From NCBI RefSeq assembly GCF_021397715.1, contig NZ_CP090207.1:2852001-2916000 (forward strand): DNA of 64,000 nucleotides, read 5' to 3'. The notes under the pieces were generated by a model. It was given only the letters and a program-made list of their open reading frames with translations. It was not told the origin of the DNA and did no database searches. Position numbers and translations under genes: made by a program. Positions 47,765 to 56,993 of this stretch are shown here, piece after piece; within the stretch, counting starts at the first letter, position 1; every line of letters begins with the position of its first letter. Source of the stretch: Pantoea agglomerans (GTDB lineage Bacteria; Pseudomonadota; Gammaproteobacteria; Enterobacterales; Enterobacteriaceae).

Positions 47765-48676
47765 TTACAGCAGCTTCTGCTGTTGCAGCCACTCTTTCGC
47801 CACGCTGCTGGCATCCTGGCCGTCGACCGCGATTCTGGCGTTCAGCTGTTGCAGCGTTTTCTCGTCGAGCGCGCTGAATACCGGCTTCAGCCACGCATCA
47901 ATCTGCGGATAGGCTTTCAGCACCGATTCCCGGATAACCGGCGTTGGCGCATAGATCGGCTGTACACCTTTCGGATCGCTCAGCGTCTGTAAACCCAGCG
48001 CCGCAACCGGACCGTCGGTACCGTAGGCCATCGCCGCGTTAACCCCTGAGGTTTGCTGCGCCGCCGCACTGATCGTCACCGCGGTATCCCCGCCAGCCAG
48101 TGACAGCAGCTGATCCTGTTTAAGATCAAAGCCGTAGGCTTTTTCAAACGCGGGCAACGCATCGCTGCGCTCAATAAATTCTGCCGAGGCGGCCAGCTTG
48201 AACGTGCCACCTTTTTTCAGCCAGGCACTGAGATCGGCCAGTGAGGTCAGCTGGTTTTTCTCGGCCAGATCTTTACGTACCGCAATGGTCCAGGTGTTAT
48301 TGGCAGGCGCAGGCGTCAGCCACACCAGATGGTTTTTCTCAGCATCCAGTTTTTTAACTTTTTCGTAGCCCTGACGGGCATTTTTCCAGGCACTGTCTTT
48401 TTCATCATTAAAGAAAAAAGCACCGTTACCGGTATATTCCGGATAGATATCCAGCTCCCCGGCGGTGATGGCCCCGCGCACCACCTGCGTGGTCCCCAGC
48501 TGAATTTTATTGACGGTTTTTACACCGTGCTTCTCCAGCACCTGCAAAATCACATTACCCAGCAGCGATCCTTCGGTATCAATTTTCGACCCGACCCGCA
48601 CCGGATCGGCCGCGTGTGCAATGCCCAGACTGAGCAGCAAGGCGCTCAATCCAACCCAACCCCGAATTCTGACCAT
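47765..48676 (-). CDS. osmF: OsmF (YehZ), osmoprotectant-binding protein
   Basis: Periplasmic binding protein of the YehZYXW importer (OpuAC family). The 303-residue precursor has a signal peptide (MVRIRGWVGLSALLLSLGIAHA). The mature start ADPVRVGSKIDTEGSLLGNVILQVLE and YPEYTGNGAFFF are diagnostic. ATG at 48676 gives the signal peptide, with AAGGA upstream; the frame is open 21 codons earlier. First gene of the operon. Sigma-S control is known for E. coli but I cannot show it here. Confidence 0.93.
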   Translation of the reverse strand: MVRIRGWVGLSALLLSLGIAHAADPVRVGSKIDTEGSLLGNVILQVLEKHGVKTVNKIQLGTTQVVRGAITAGELDIYPEYTGNGAFFFNDEKDSAWKNARQGYEKVKKLDAEKNHLVWLTPAPANNTWTIAVRKDLAEKNQLTSLADLSAWLKKGGTFKLAASAEFIERSDALPAFEKAYGFDLKQDQLLSLAGGDTAVTISAAAQQTSGVNAAMAYGTDGPVAALGLQTLSDPKGVQPIYAPTPVIRESVLKAYPQIDAWLKPVFSALDEKTLQQLNARIAVDGQDASSVAKEWLQQQKLL

Positions 48677-48753
48677 GACCTGTTCCTTATCGCGTGTTAT
48701 CGCCTGTTGTATCAGAGAATTGTTATCGATTGTGCTCACGCCGGGAGATCAGG

Positions 48754-48900
48754 ATGACGCATAACGCGCACTGCGCTGTTCCGGCAGAGCCGTCGCGTGC
48801 CCGTTATGAAGACCGTAGCCTGACGCACAGCGGTTTGGTTAGCCGCTTTAAAAGCGTAGCCTGGCTATGCCGGACCGTAGATGACTTTATCGCAAATTGA
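48754..48900 (+). CDS. Possible small protein of 48 residues, unrecognised
   Basis: MTHNAHCAVPAEPSRARYED and onward, ending WLCRTVDDFIAN. GGGAG lies six bases before the ATG and codon use resembles real genes here. It lies between divergent osmF and the MFS gene, with three Cys/His-containing stretches but no known motif or signal. It could be a chance frame. The remaining spacer (48901-49012) is AT-rich and should hold the MFS promoter. Confidence 0.35.
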   Translation: MTHNAHCAVPAEPSRARYEDRSLTHSGLVSRFKSVAWLCRTVDDFIAN

Positions 48901-49012
48901 TAACGATTTGAGACTAAAAACTTATTGCTCATAACTGAAATGAATTTACGTCTGGGCGTCTAAACGGCTATTCTCGATACCCTGTTTTCAAAAATAAAAG
49001 AATCACAACATC

Positions 49013-50488
49013 ATGTCCGACCTGATCTCTTCCGCCCATGTGGCAACAACAGGGAGTGCGCCGACCGGCGAAACGCAGTGGATCCGCAGCGCGGCCGATG
49101 TCTCCCGCTTAGTTAACAGCGGCGATAGCGCCCGCAATAATGCGCGAATTGTGGTCGCCATCGCGCTCGGTGGCGTCTTCCTCGACGCGTACGATCTCGG
49201 CGCGCTGGCGTTTGGCATCAAAGACGTGGCGCGCGAATTTAATCTCAGCCCGACCGGCACCGGCATGGTCGCCTCGGCTATCACCTTTGGTGCGATCATT
49301 GGCGCGCTGATTGGCGGCTACCTGACCGATAAAATCGGCCGTTATCGGGTCTTCATGGCCGATATGTTCTTTTTCGTGGTGGCGGCGATCGCCTGTGCCT
49401 TTGCGCCGAACGAATATGTGCTGGGCGGGGCGCGCTTTGTGATGGGGCTCGGCGTCGGCATCGATCTGCCGGTGGCGATGGCGTTCCTGGCGGAGTTTTC
49501 AAAGCTGCGCGGTAAGGGTAACAAGGCGGCCAGCGTGGCGATGTGGTGTCCGACCTGGTATGCGGCGATCAGCATCTCTTATCTGCTGGTGCTGCTGCTC
49601 TACGCAGTGCTGCCGGAAAGCCATACCGACTGGCTGTGGCGGCTGATCCTTGGCTTTGGTGCAGTACCGGCGATTATCATCATCGCTATTCGCAGCCGTT
49701 ACATGAGCGAGTCGCCGGTCTGGGCGGCGAATCAGGGCGATCTGCAGGGCGCCGCCTCTATTTTGCGCAGCGCGTGGAACATTAACGCCCAGGTGGCGCA
49801 GGATGCGGCGCTGACGCCGGTCAGACCGGCGCGGCCGGCCAGCTGGCGTAACTACGGTGCGCTGCTGCAGGGGGTCTATCGACGCCGCACCCTGCTGGCG
49901 ACCATCACCTCCATCGCCTCCTCTTTCGCCTATAACGCGGTGGCGTTTGGCCTGCCGGTGATTATCACCAGCTTCTTTGCCCAGTCGATGCTGACCACCA
50001 TTCTGGTATCGCTGGCGCTGAATCTGCTGTTTGCCTTTGTCGGCGGTATTCTGGCGGTGCGGCTGGTGCCACGTCTCGGGGCGTGGAAGATGTCGGTGGC
50101 CGGTTATGCCTGTCAGTGCGTGGCGCTGCTCGGGCTGGCGCTGATTGGTCGGCCGGAAGGCGGCCAGGAAGCGGCACTGGCGATTGGTATGCTGGCGCTG
50201 TTCCTGTTTGGTCAGGGTTTCGGTCCCGGTTCGCATACCATGACCTTTGCTTCGCTCAGCTATCCGACCTCACTGCGCGGCGTCGGCGTTGGCTTTAACC
50301 AGACGCTGATGCGTGGCAGTTCGACCCTGTCGCTGTTTCTGTTTCCGGTGCTGGTTGCGGCGCTCGGGACCGGCGTATTCTGGGTCATTTTTCTGGCACC
50401 GCTGGCGGGCCTGCTGGCGTTACTGGCGATCCGCTGGGAACCGTCAGGCTACGATGTTGATGCCGAGGATTTTGAGCTGCCGCGTTGA
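49013..50488 (+). CDS. MFS transporter (sugar- or organic-acid porter type)
   Basis: Twelve-segment major-facilitator protein of 491 residues. A 40-residue polar N-terminus is followed by LGGVFLDAYDLGALAFGIKDVA, the loop 2-3 motif GGYLTDKIGRYRVFMAD, and RFVMGLGVGIDLPVAMAFLAEFS with SRYMSESPVW. This pattern (D in TM1, G-R-R/K loops) places it near the aromatic-acid/sugar H+ symporters. No strong ribosome site is seen at the ATG. Not present beside osmF in E. coli. Substrate unknown. Confidence 0.82.
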   Translation: MSDLISSAHVATTGSAPTGETQWIRSAADVSRLVNSGDSARNNARIVVAIALGGVFLDAYDLGALAFGIKDVAREFNLSPTGTGMVASAITFGAIIGALIGGYLTDKIGRYRVFMADMFFFVVAAIACAFAPNEYVLGGARFVMGLGVGIDLPVAMAFLAEFSKLRGKGNKAASVAMWCPTWYAAISISYLLVLLLYAVLPESHTDWLWRLILGFGAVPAIIIIAIRSRYMSESPVWAANQGDLQGAASILRSAWNINAQVAQDAALTPVRPARPASWRNYGALLQGVYRRRTLLATITSIASSFAYNAVAFGLPVIITSFFAQSMLTTILVSLALNLLFAFVGGILAVRLVPRLGAWKMSVAGYACQCVALLGLALIGRPEGGQEAALAIGMLALFLFGQGFGPGSHTMTFASLSYPTSLRGVGVGFNQTLMRGSSTLSLFLFPVLVAALGTGVFWVIFLAPLAGLLALLAIRWEPSGYDVDAEDFELPR

Positions 50489-50542
50489 TCCTGAATAGCT
50501 TCTCAGGATGTAGCGATAACGGCTGCGGAAGATAAAGCGAGG

Positions 50543-50640
50543 GGAGCGTACGTCGGTAGCAAAGCAGCGCGAGCCGTGCATGGCCCGTGCTGAGCCTGCC
50601 TTAAACAGCGATTTTGCGAAGGAGGTATGCTGCCTGAGCC
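50543..50640. repeat. Dispersed intergenic repeat, copy 2
   Basis: Aligns with 7322-7428 in the same orientation, apart from a nine-base gap. Like copy 1 it lies between two convergent genes (MFS gene and idi). The palindromic core is less perfect (GAGCC-GTGCA-TGGCCC). Confidence 0.6.
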
Positions 50641-50661
50641 AACGCGTTATCGACGACCAGA

Positions 50662-50687
50662 ACCGCACCTTAGCGTGCGGTTTTTTT
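50662..50687 (+). terminator. Rho-independent terminator of the MFS gene
   Basis: ACCGCAC-CTTAGC-GTGCGGT followed by six more T; it reaches the idi stop codon on the other strand. Confidence 0.88.
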
Positions 50688-51213
50688 ATGCCGGAAACGC
50701 GTCGAGATGGGCCGGAATGCGCGGAAAAGTATGCAAAAACCACGGAGTGAATTGCTGTGGCTGCTGCTGCATCTGCTGTTCAATGGTTGCCAGCGAACGG
50801 TAATCAAAGGCGTCCGCTTCCTGCGGATTAAGCTGCGGCAGACGATCGCTGACGGCAAAGAAGACGTGACCATATTCATGCTCGGTCAGGCCATTGCTCA
50901 GCGGCAGGTTGTAGCTTAGCTCGAACATCGGCGTCAGGCTGACCGTCATGCCCATCTCTTCGCGCAGGCGGCGTTCGGCCGCATCCCGGGTCGATTCATG
51001 CGGATAAGGATGGCCGCAACAGGTGTTACTCCACAATCCACCACAGTGATATTTATCACTGGCGCGCCGCTGCAACAGCAGCTCCTGCCGGGAATTGAAG
51101 ACGTAGACCGTCACCGCGCGGTGCAGCAATCCTTTTTCATGCACTTCCAGCTTTTCCATTTTGCCGGTGGGACGATCGAGGTGGTCAACGAGGATAACTT
51201 CAATAGCAGACAT
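50686..51213 (-). CDS. idi: Idi, isopentenyl-diphosphate delta-isomerase (type 1)
   Basis: Nudix-fold enzyme interconverting IPP and DMAPP, feeding isoprenoid synthesis. It has 175 residues. LLHRAVTVYVFN, the catalytic Cys in NTCCGHPYPHE near residues 67-77, the Nudix-like AAERRLREEMG, and the metal/acid motif LTEHEYGHVFFA are present. The ribosome site is an AAGGAAACGCC-like stretch. In Erwiniaceae such genes supply carotenoid synthesis, but no crt gene is in this window. Confidence 0.95.
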   Translation of the reverse strand: MSAIEVILVDHLDRPTGKMEKLEVHEKGLLHRAVTVYVFNSRQELLLQRRASDKYHCGGLWSNTCCGHPYPHESTRDAAERRLREEMGMTVSLTPMFELSYNLPLSNGLTEHEYGHVFFAVSDRLPQLNPQEADAFDYRSLATIEQQMQQQPQQFTPWFLHTFPRIPAHLDAFPA

Positions 51214-51331
51214 GGCGTTTCCTTGAGATTATTCCCAACTATTCTGGCACAAGATTGCCTGTTTGGGCGGCCAAAAAAGGTTTTTTTAACGACAGCCAGT
51301 CTTTGATAAACAAATGAAGCGGGAAGGAAAT

Positions 51332-51352
51332 CAGGCCAGCGAGGCTGGCCTG
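51332..51352 (-). terminator. Hairpin after the chemotaxis receptor gene
   Basis: Perfect nine-bp stem CAGGCCAGC-GAG-GCTGGCCTG, nine bases beyond the stop. T-run absent, so terminator function is likely but not sure. Confidence 0.55.
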
Positions 51353-51360
51353 GAGAGGAA

Positions 51361-53256
51361 TTATAATTTAAAGCTCTGCACCACCCGCTCAAGCTGGGTG
51401 CTCTGAACTTCCATTGCCTGCGCAGCGGCGGAAACCTGCTCCACCAGCACGGCGTTCTGCTGGGTAGTGCCGTCAAGCTGGGTAATCGCCACGTTTACCT
51501 GTTCGATACCCATACTCTGTTCACGGCTGGCTGACATGATTTCACTCATCAGGGTGGTCACGCTGCTGACGCCCTGCATCAGCTCATCCATGGTTTGTCC
51601 CGCCTGTTCTACCAGCGCGCTGCCGGCATCAATATTCGACACCGACTCTTCGATCAGCTTTTTAATCTCACGCGCCGAGTTAGCCGAACGCTGTGCCAGG
51701 TTACGCACTTCGGATGCCACTACGGCAAAACCACGCCCCTGCTCACCGGCCCGCGCCGCTTCCACCGCCGCGTTAAGCGCCAGGATGTTGGTCTGGAAGG
51801 CGATGCTGTCGATCACGCTGATGATATCGACCACTTTACGCGAAGAGTGATGAATTTCGCCCATCGTCGTCACCACCTGACGCACCACTTCGGTGCCGCG
51901 CGCCGCAACCTGTGACGCATCGCCCGCCAGCTGGTTAGCATGGGTGGCGTTGTCCGCATTCTGCCGTACCGTGCCGGTCAGCTCTTCCATTGAGGCCGCC
52001 GTTTCGACAATCGAACTGGCCTGATCTTCAGTACGCGACGAGAGGTTAGCGTTGCCGCTGGCAATTTCGCGTGAGGCGGCGGTTATCGCCAGCGCGCTGT
52101 CGCCGACCTGCTGCATCAGCCCCTGCAGGTAGCTGATAAACTGGTTAAAGCTCTGCGCCACCGCGTTAAATTCCGGGCTGTTGCTGGCGGGCAGACGCTG
52201 AGTCAGATCCGCACCGCCGGTCGACAGGGCTTCGATGTTGCTGTTAAGCACGCTGAGGCGTTTCATCATGGCGCGGACAAAACCGAGCAGCACCAGCAGC
52301 AGGATCACCGCCAGCGGGATCTGCACCAGGCCCAGCCGGGTCAGCATATTGTGAGATTGCGCTTTCAGCAGGCTGGTCGGCAGGCTACTGGCGAGATACC
52401 ACGGGCTGCCGGGAATCGCCTGCACCAGCAGGGTCTGTTCACCATCGTTGCTATCAAAGGTGGTTTCCAGCGGCTGGCTGCCGACACCGCTCAGCAGCGC
52501 TTTCAGCGGCGCGGCCATCGGCAACTGCACATCAGCCAGGTTCTCCAGTTTCGGCGCGGCATTGACCAGCGCACCGTTGCCAACCACTTTACCGTCGGCT
52601 TCAACGATCAGCACGTTGCCATGAATGGTTTCACCCATCTGTTTCGCCAGCTGGTTGAAGAAACCGAGCGTTACGTCGATGGTCGAGACGCCCCAGACGG
52701 TGCCATCGCGATAGATCGCCATGGCGCAGTTGGTGCGCGGCTGCGGGCTGGCCGCATCCTGATAGGCTTTAGCCCAGGCACACTGTCCTTTCGCTGCCGC
52801 CATGCCATCTTTGTACCAGGATTGCTCCCAGTATTTATCAGCCGCATCGGAGTTCCAGTAGGTGTTGACCTGCAGTTCATTACTGGCGTTACGGGCAAAG
52901 AAGCTGCTGTTTTTTTCTTTCGCCGGATCGCGACGATTGCGCAGAGGCCAAATACCGCCGCCAAACACGTTGCTGTCCTGATACTGGTTCACCAGCGTAG
53001 GCAGTAAGGTGTCGATGGTGGCGCTATCCATCACAGACGCAGCTTCAGTGATGGCGCGCTGCTGCGCCTGGACGCGGTTCATCTGTTCGACGATGCCGGA
53101 AGCCAGTGAATCGACCTGATAGCGAACCAGACTTCTTTCGCTGTCGATCAGCTGTGGAGCAACAAACTGGTTAATCACCCAGACGGTGATCAGGAGGAGC
53201 GCAACAAAGAAAGCGATGAGTGTTGCGGTGAAGCGGGATTGTGTTGTTTTTAACAT
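51361..53256 (-). CDS. Methyl-accepting chemotaxis protein (dCache receptor)
   Basis: Inner-membrane chemoreceptor of 631 residues. TM1 ([23 protein letters not shown], about residues 9-31), then a periplasmic dCache sensor of about 270 residues ([49 protein letters not shown]). TM2 ([15 protein letters not shown], about residues 317-331), HAMP, and a cytoplasmic signalling domain follow, with the hairpin tip [38 protein letters not shown]. No C-terminal NWETF pentapeptide (ends VVQSFKL), so it probably depends on other receptors for methylation. Ligand unknown. Confidence 0.94.
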   Translation of the reverse strand: MLKTTQSRFTATLIAFFVALLLITVWVINQFVAPQLIDSERSLVRYQVDSLASGIVEQMNRVQAQQRAITEAASVMDSATIDTLLPTLVNQYQDSNVFGGGIWPLRNRRDPAKEKNSSFFARNASNELQVNTYWNSDAADKYWEQSWYKDGMAAAKGQCAWAKAYQDAASPQPRTNCAMAIYRDGTVWGVSTIDVTLGFFNQLAKQMGETIHGNVLIVEADGKVVGNGALVNAAPKLENLADVQLPMAAPLKALLSGVGSQPLETTFDSNDGEQTLLVQAIPGSPWYLASSLPTSLLKAQSHNMLTRLGLVQIPLAVILLLVLLGFVRAMMKRLSVLNSNIEALSTGGADLTQRLPASNSPEFNAVAQSFNQFISYLQGLMQQVGDSALAITAASREIASGNANLSSRTEDQASSIVETAASMEELTGTVRQNADNATHANQLAGDASQVAARGTEVVRQVVTTMGEIHHSSRKVVDIISVIDSIAFQTNILALNAAVEAARAGEQGRGFAVVASEVRNLAQRSANSAREIKKLIEESVSNIDAGSALVEQAGQTMDELMQGVSSVTTLMSEIMSASREQSMGIEQVNVAITQLDGTTQQNAVLVEQVSAAAQAMEVQSTQLERVVQSFKL

Positions 53257-53300
53257 CTTTGTTCCCCTGGACCTGGTGTGGCGCGATTGCCTTATTCGGG

Positions 53301-53327
53301 TTAACGGCGCGGCCCAGCGGAACTTGA
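53301..53327 (-). promoter_or_regulatory. FliA (sigma-28) promoter of the chemoreceptor gene
   Basis: Read on the minus strand: TCAAGTTC-N11-GCCGTTAA against the consensus TAAAGTTT-N11-GCCGATAA (5 and 7 of 8 matches, exact spacing), 45 bases before the start codon. Confidence 0.7.
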
Positions 53328-53435
53328 GATGAGCAGGATCACAGTTTTAAAATATGACTGATTCGCCTGAGAATTTAGTGTTAGCGCCTGGCGATGCCGC
53401 CGCTCCTGATTTGCCCGAAGCAGCGACGTTGCGCG

Positions 53436-54545
53436 TTATTCCGGTGAATCCACCACCTGCTGACGTGGCCGGAAGATGTGGTTATTGCCGTCAGCCGTCA
53501 ATCGCTCACGCAACCGTTGCCCGCCGTGCTCATCCGCCTGAGCAAACTGGCGCTCCGCCTCGGTAACCGGCGTGGCCCACAGCAGCGCTGGCCGGTCGCC
53601 GTCGCGCTTCGGCAGCTTCAGCTGCGCGCTCTCAGTAGCCAGCTCGCCCGACAGCAAAAAGCTGTCAAAACCCACCGGCGCCACTTCCGACGCCAGCGTA
53701 TGCCCTTCCCCCAGCCAGGTCAGGCGCGCCCACGGCAGATGCACAAATTCCGCCAGCGCACTGGCCATCTGCACCGCATTGCCTTCGGTCATCACTTCGC
53801 CGTCAACCGCCATGCCGAGTTCGATACGGCGATACTGCGGAGCCAGCTCATCAAACAGATAATCAACCTGCGGCATCGGGCGGATGCTCATACCAAGCGT
53901 CAGGAAGTACCAGACGCCCTGATGCCAGTGTTGTGAAATCGCCATTGGCGGCCAGCTGCCCTGATCGATGGCGTAATATTTCACCGACTCGCCAAAGCGC
54001 GCCTGGTAGCAGGCCATTAAATCCTGCTGCACCTTGTCCCACTCGCTACCGTCGTGCCATTCACGCCAGAACTGGCGCTGCTGTTCAGCGCGGGCGTAAT
54101 AGTCGTTAGTGGAGGCCGAACCCAGCGGGGCCGTCAGCCGGTTTTTTTTGATACAGCCGGCGGAGAAACTGACCTGCTTCTCCTGATACAGGCTCCAGCC
54201 TGGAATAACGGCCAGCAGCTGCCCGTAATACCACAGGGCCGCGCCATCATCGCTCGGCTCCCAGAGCACCTGTAAGCCCGCCGGATCAAGTTCCGGCTCC
54301 GCTTCCAGGTTGCGGCAATACTCGGCGCTGAGCAGCGGCGCAATGCCCTGCTCCATCGCTTCGCGATCTTCCTGTGCCGGTGCCGGCAGCAGGTTTCGTA
54401 ACCAACAGCCGCGCACCGCGTACTGGCTGCGAAACAGATCGGTCGGCCAGATATAAAAATAGGCGGTGCGCGCATCCTGCTCGACAATCGCGGTCAGGGT
54501 GTGTTGCTGATTGTGGACTTCAGCAATCAGGGATTTGTACGTCAT
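53436..54545 (-). CDS. Suppressor-of-fused (SUFU) domain protein
   Basis: Cytoplasmic protein of 369 residues. The second half (VWYFLTLGMSIRPMPQVDYLFDELAPQYRRIELGMAVDGE, about residues 205-245, then LAEFVHLPWARLTWLGEGHT and FDSFLLSG) matches the SUFU-like domain of bacteria. The N-terminal 180 residues are unassigned. ATG at 54545 has GAGG four bases upstream. It stands alone next to the AT-rich island. Function in bacteria is not established. Confidence 0.6.
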   Translation of the reverse strand: MTYKSLIAEVHNQQHTLTAIVEQDARTAYFYIWPTDLFRSQYAVRGCWLRNLLPAPAQEDREAMEQGIAPLLSAEYCRNLEAEPELDPAGLQVLWEPSDDGAALWYYGQLLAVIPGWSLYQEKQVSFSAGCIKKNRLTAPLGSASTNDYYARAEQQRQFWREWHDGSEWDKVQQDLMACYQARFGESVKYYAIDQGSWPPMAISQHWHQGVWYFLTLGMSIRPMPQVDYLFDELAPQYRRIELGMAVDGEVMTEGNAVQMASALAEFVHLPWARLTWLGEGHTLASEVAPVGFDSFLLSGELATESAQLKLPKRDGDRPALLWATPVTEAERQFAQADEHGGQRLRERLTADGNNHIFRPRQQVVDSPE

Positions 54546-54964
54546 AGTGCCTCGACAAAGCCTGGAGGAATCCATTTTCCCCGAGAATAGAGCAGGATCG
54601 TGACTGCCGCCATCTGAGACAAGGGTAATAGTCTCAAAGTGTGGAGGCTGGGGGTGGATTTGCGAGGCAGATGAGAGAAAGTTAGGTTGATGAGAAAATG
54701 AACCTCATGAATTATGTGGTGCCATTAAATATACGTTTAAACGTGCTTTGGGCAGTTATACGTTCGAAGTACGCTATAAGACAATGAGCACGACGACAGC
54801 AGCTAATAGGCTAATTAAAAAGCGGGTAGACTAAAATTTCTAAATTTTGCCTTATATCCATAAAAAATCACTTATCAGTTATGAATTCTAATGATTTACT
54901 TACATCAATGAAAATTAATTGATAATATCCAGTTGATATTAAATGAATAAGGAATAGTTCTAAA
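54546..54964. other. Left flank of the AT-rich island
   Basis: The first 100 bases are normal composition; from about 54690 the sequence becomes strongly AT-rich and continues so to about 56990. No gene over 30 codons with a ribosome site before 54965. The AT-rich 54840-54960 likely carries the AIPR-gene promoter. I see no att-like direct repeat. Confidence 0.5.
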
Positions 54965-56757
54965 ATGACGATTGTAACTGACATTTCCCCTAGTGCGAAT
55001 GCAGCACCAGCCTCAGCAACAGCAGGAGTTCAAGCCAAAAGGATTGGAACTACTTTAAGGGAACGCTTTCAAAATCACATTCATAAACGTGAATGCAGCG
55101 ATCAAACCTCACCACAATATAACGAAAAGATGGCAAGTAGAGCTATTGCTGCGTTTGCAGTTAGTTGCCATGGTGGTGTTGATGACATTTTAGCCGGTTC
55201 TTCTGTTTGTGATAGCTCTCAAGATGGGGGAATTGATGCTATTTATGTTTCTCATGTTGATAAGTTACTTATCGTAGTTCAGGCAAAATTCAATCAGAAT
55301 GGACAAAGTACATGGAACACAGCTGATTTCCTAAGATTTAAAGATGCATGTTCAAAATTGCAAAGGCAAGAATATGAAAGATTCGACAGCCAGCTTCAAG
55401 CAATATCGTCGGACATAGATGTTGCTCTGGATTCTATGGACTATAAATTTTTATTCGTTATGGCTCACACTGGAAAAACTGGTGCGGCTGACGAGATACT
55501 TAGTGATATGCAGGCATGGCAACAAGAACTAAATGAAGCAGCCTGTGTAGATACAACCTCTATTAATCCCAGTGATTACCCATTCCAAGTTCATATTTTT
55601 TCTGCTGAGGATATTACCAATGCTATTCAAGGTCAGTCTTTATCTGCAATAAACCTTCAGGATGTAGAGCTTTCTGAATATGGAAAAATATCGGATCCAT
55701 ATGAAGCGTATTTTGGAATTATTACAGCAGATCAAGTCAGTGAATGGTGGGAAAATCACGGTCAACAATTATTTTCAAAAACATTAGGAACATACTAGGA
55801 AATACAGATGTTAATGAATCTATAAAAAAGACAGCAATTAGCGCCCCTGAAAACTTTTGGTTTTATAACAATGGGATAACGGTATTAGTTAAATCAGCTA
55901 ATTCCCATCGTCGTAATGTATCAACAGATCGAACCCGTGGTTTATTTTCTTTTTCTGATATCAGCATAATTAATGGAGCGCAAACAGTAAGCTCGCTAGG
56001 CATTCTGGCGAAACAGAAAACCATTGACGATGAATCCCTAAGAAAAGTAAAAATACAAGCTAGATTTATAGTCATAGAAGATGCAGGTATCGTTCGTAGC
56101 ATTACTCGCGCGAACAATCACCAAAACAGAGTATTAGGTAGAGATTTTGCGTCTCAAGAAACTGAGCAGAACAGATTAAGTAAAGAGCTAATTATTGATG
56201 GTTATACTTACCAGTTACTTAGAAATAACGAAAACACCATCTTTTCAAATAATGTAATAACAATTGACGATGCATTAAACTCATTGGTTTGTGCCGGAGG
56301 TACGGCTAGTAATATTGTAACACTGAAATCACAGCGTGGTAAGTTTTTTGAAAACCTTGAGGGTGCTTTATATCGTTCCGTATTTAACTCATCGGTATCA
56401 AGCGTACGGGTTATAAATACAGTAAAACTTCAAAGAGTTATAGAAAGCAAAATAGAAGAGAAATCAAAAAACATAAATAAATTACGAGACAAAAAAATAT
56501 ACGGCATATTAACACATGGCAACAGATATATGAGCGCTATGGTTTTTCACGAACTCCCAATATGGAAGTCCACAGACATTATCAATATTGATGAAAGCAT
56601 AGTTACTACTATATTCAATTCTATACTCAGTAGAACCGAATTATTCATAACAAATAATCATGATGGTGCTTATCTGGCACGATTATTTACCAATGTTGAA
56701 AAAACTCATCACATGATGTCAGCATTAAAGAAACAGAATTCAAACGTGGCAACATAA
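54965..56757 (+). pseudogene. AIPR-type abortive-infection protein, frameshifted
   Basis: AIPR-family protein (abortive phage resistance). The first frame (54965-55798, 277 codons) has a restriction-nuclease-like core, SQDGGIDAI...LLIVVQAKF, with Asp91 and the Gln106-x-Lys108 pair. It ends in a stop after GQQLFSKTLGTY. The next frame supplies the expected continuation, SKNIRNILGNTDVNESIKKT then FWFYNNGITVLV (the AIPR hallmark NNGIT) and INGAQTVSSLG, to 56757. One added A in the A5 run at 55777-55781 would join them into 597 residues, the usual size. This is a real frameshift, a sequencing error or slippage. AT-rich codon use marks it as foreign. The upstream AAGGA is eleven bases before the ATG. 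Confidence 0.8.
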
Positions 56758-56827
56758 TAAATGGCAGAATGCCATGCTTAAATTTAGAAAGTAAAAAAGC
56801 CTAATTAATATTTTCATACACAATTTT

Positions 56828-56866
56828 AAATTCCCGTTAGCGTTCTCACCGGATCGACGGGAATTT
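56828..56866. repeat. Inverted repeat at the right end of the AT-rich island
   Basis: Perfect 10-bp arms AAATTCCCGT ... ACGGGAATTT with a 19-base loop, then GCTTTTT. It may be the AIPR gene terminator or a former element end. 56867-56993 holds no gene. Confidence 0.55.
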
Positions 56867-56993
56867 AGCATTGCTTTTTAAATCCCCTTCTTAAAAAACC
56901 ATTCGGCATTGAATCAGACAGCCTTAAAAAGGTGATTACAAGACTGAGCATTTCACTATTTTACGGCTTCGCTAAAACTAATCTTAACTCCCC

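Noticed and set aside
53354..53566. Plus-strand 70-codon frame upstream of the chemoreceptor gene
   Set aside because: It runs over the 3' end of the SUFU-domain gene on the other strand and shows no independent support.
54698..54787. 29-codon frame at the left of the AT-rich island
   Set aside because: No ribosome site of normal strength and no recognisable feature; length is expected by chance in AT-rich DNA.
55771..55785. Programmed -1 frameshift for the AIPR gene
   Set aside because: The run is TCA AAA ACA in the upstream frame. This is not a standard X-XXY-YYZ heptamer, and no stimulatory Shine-Dalgarno or stem-loop is obvious, so a simple indel or sequencing error is more likely.
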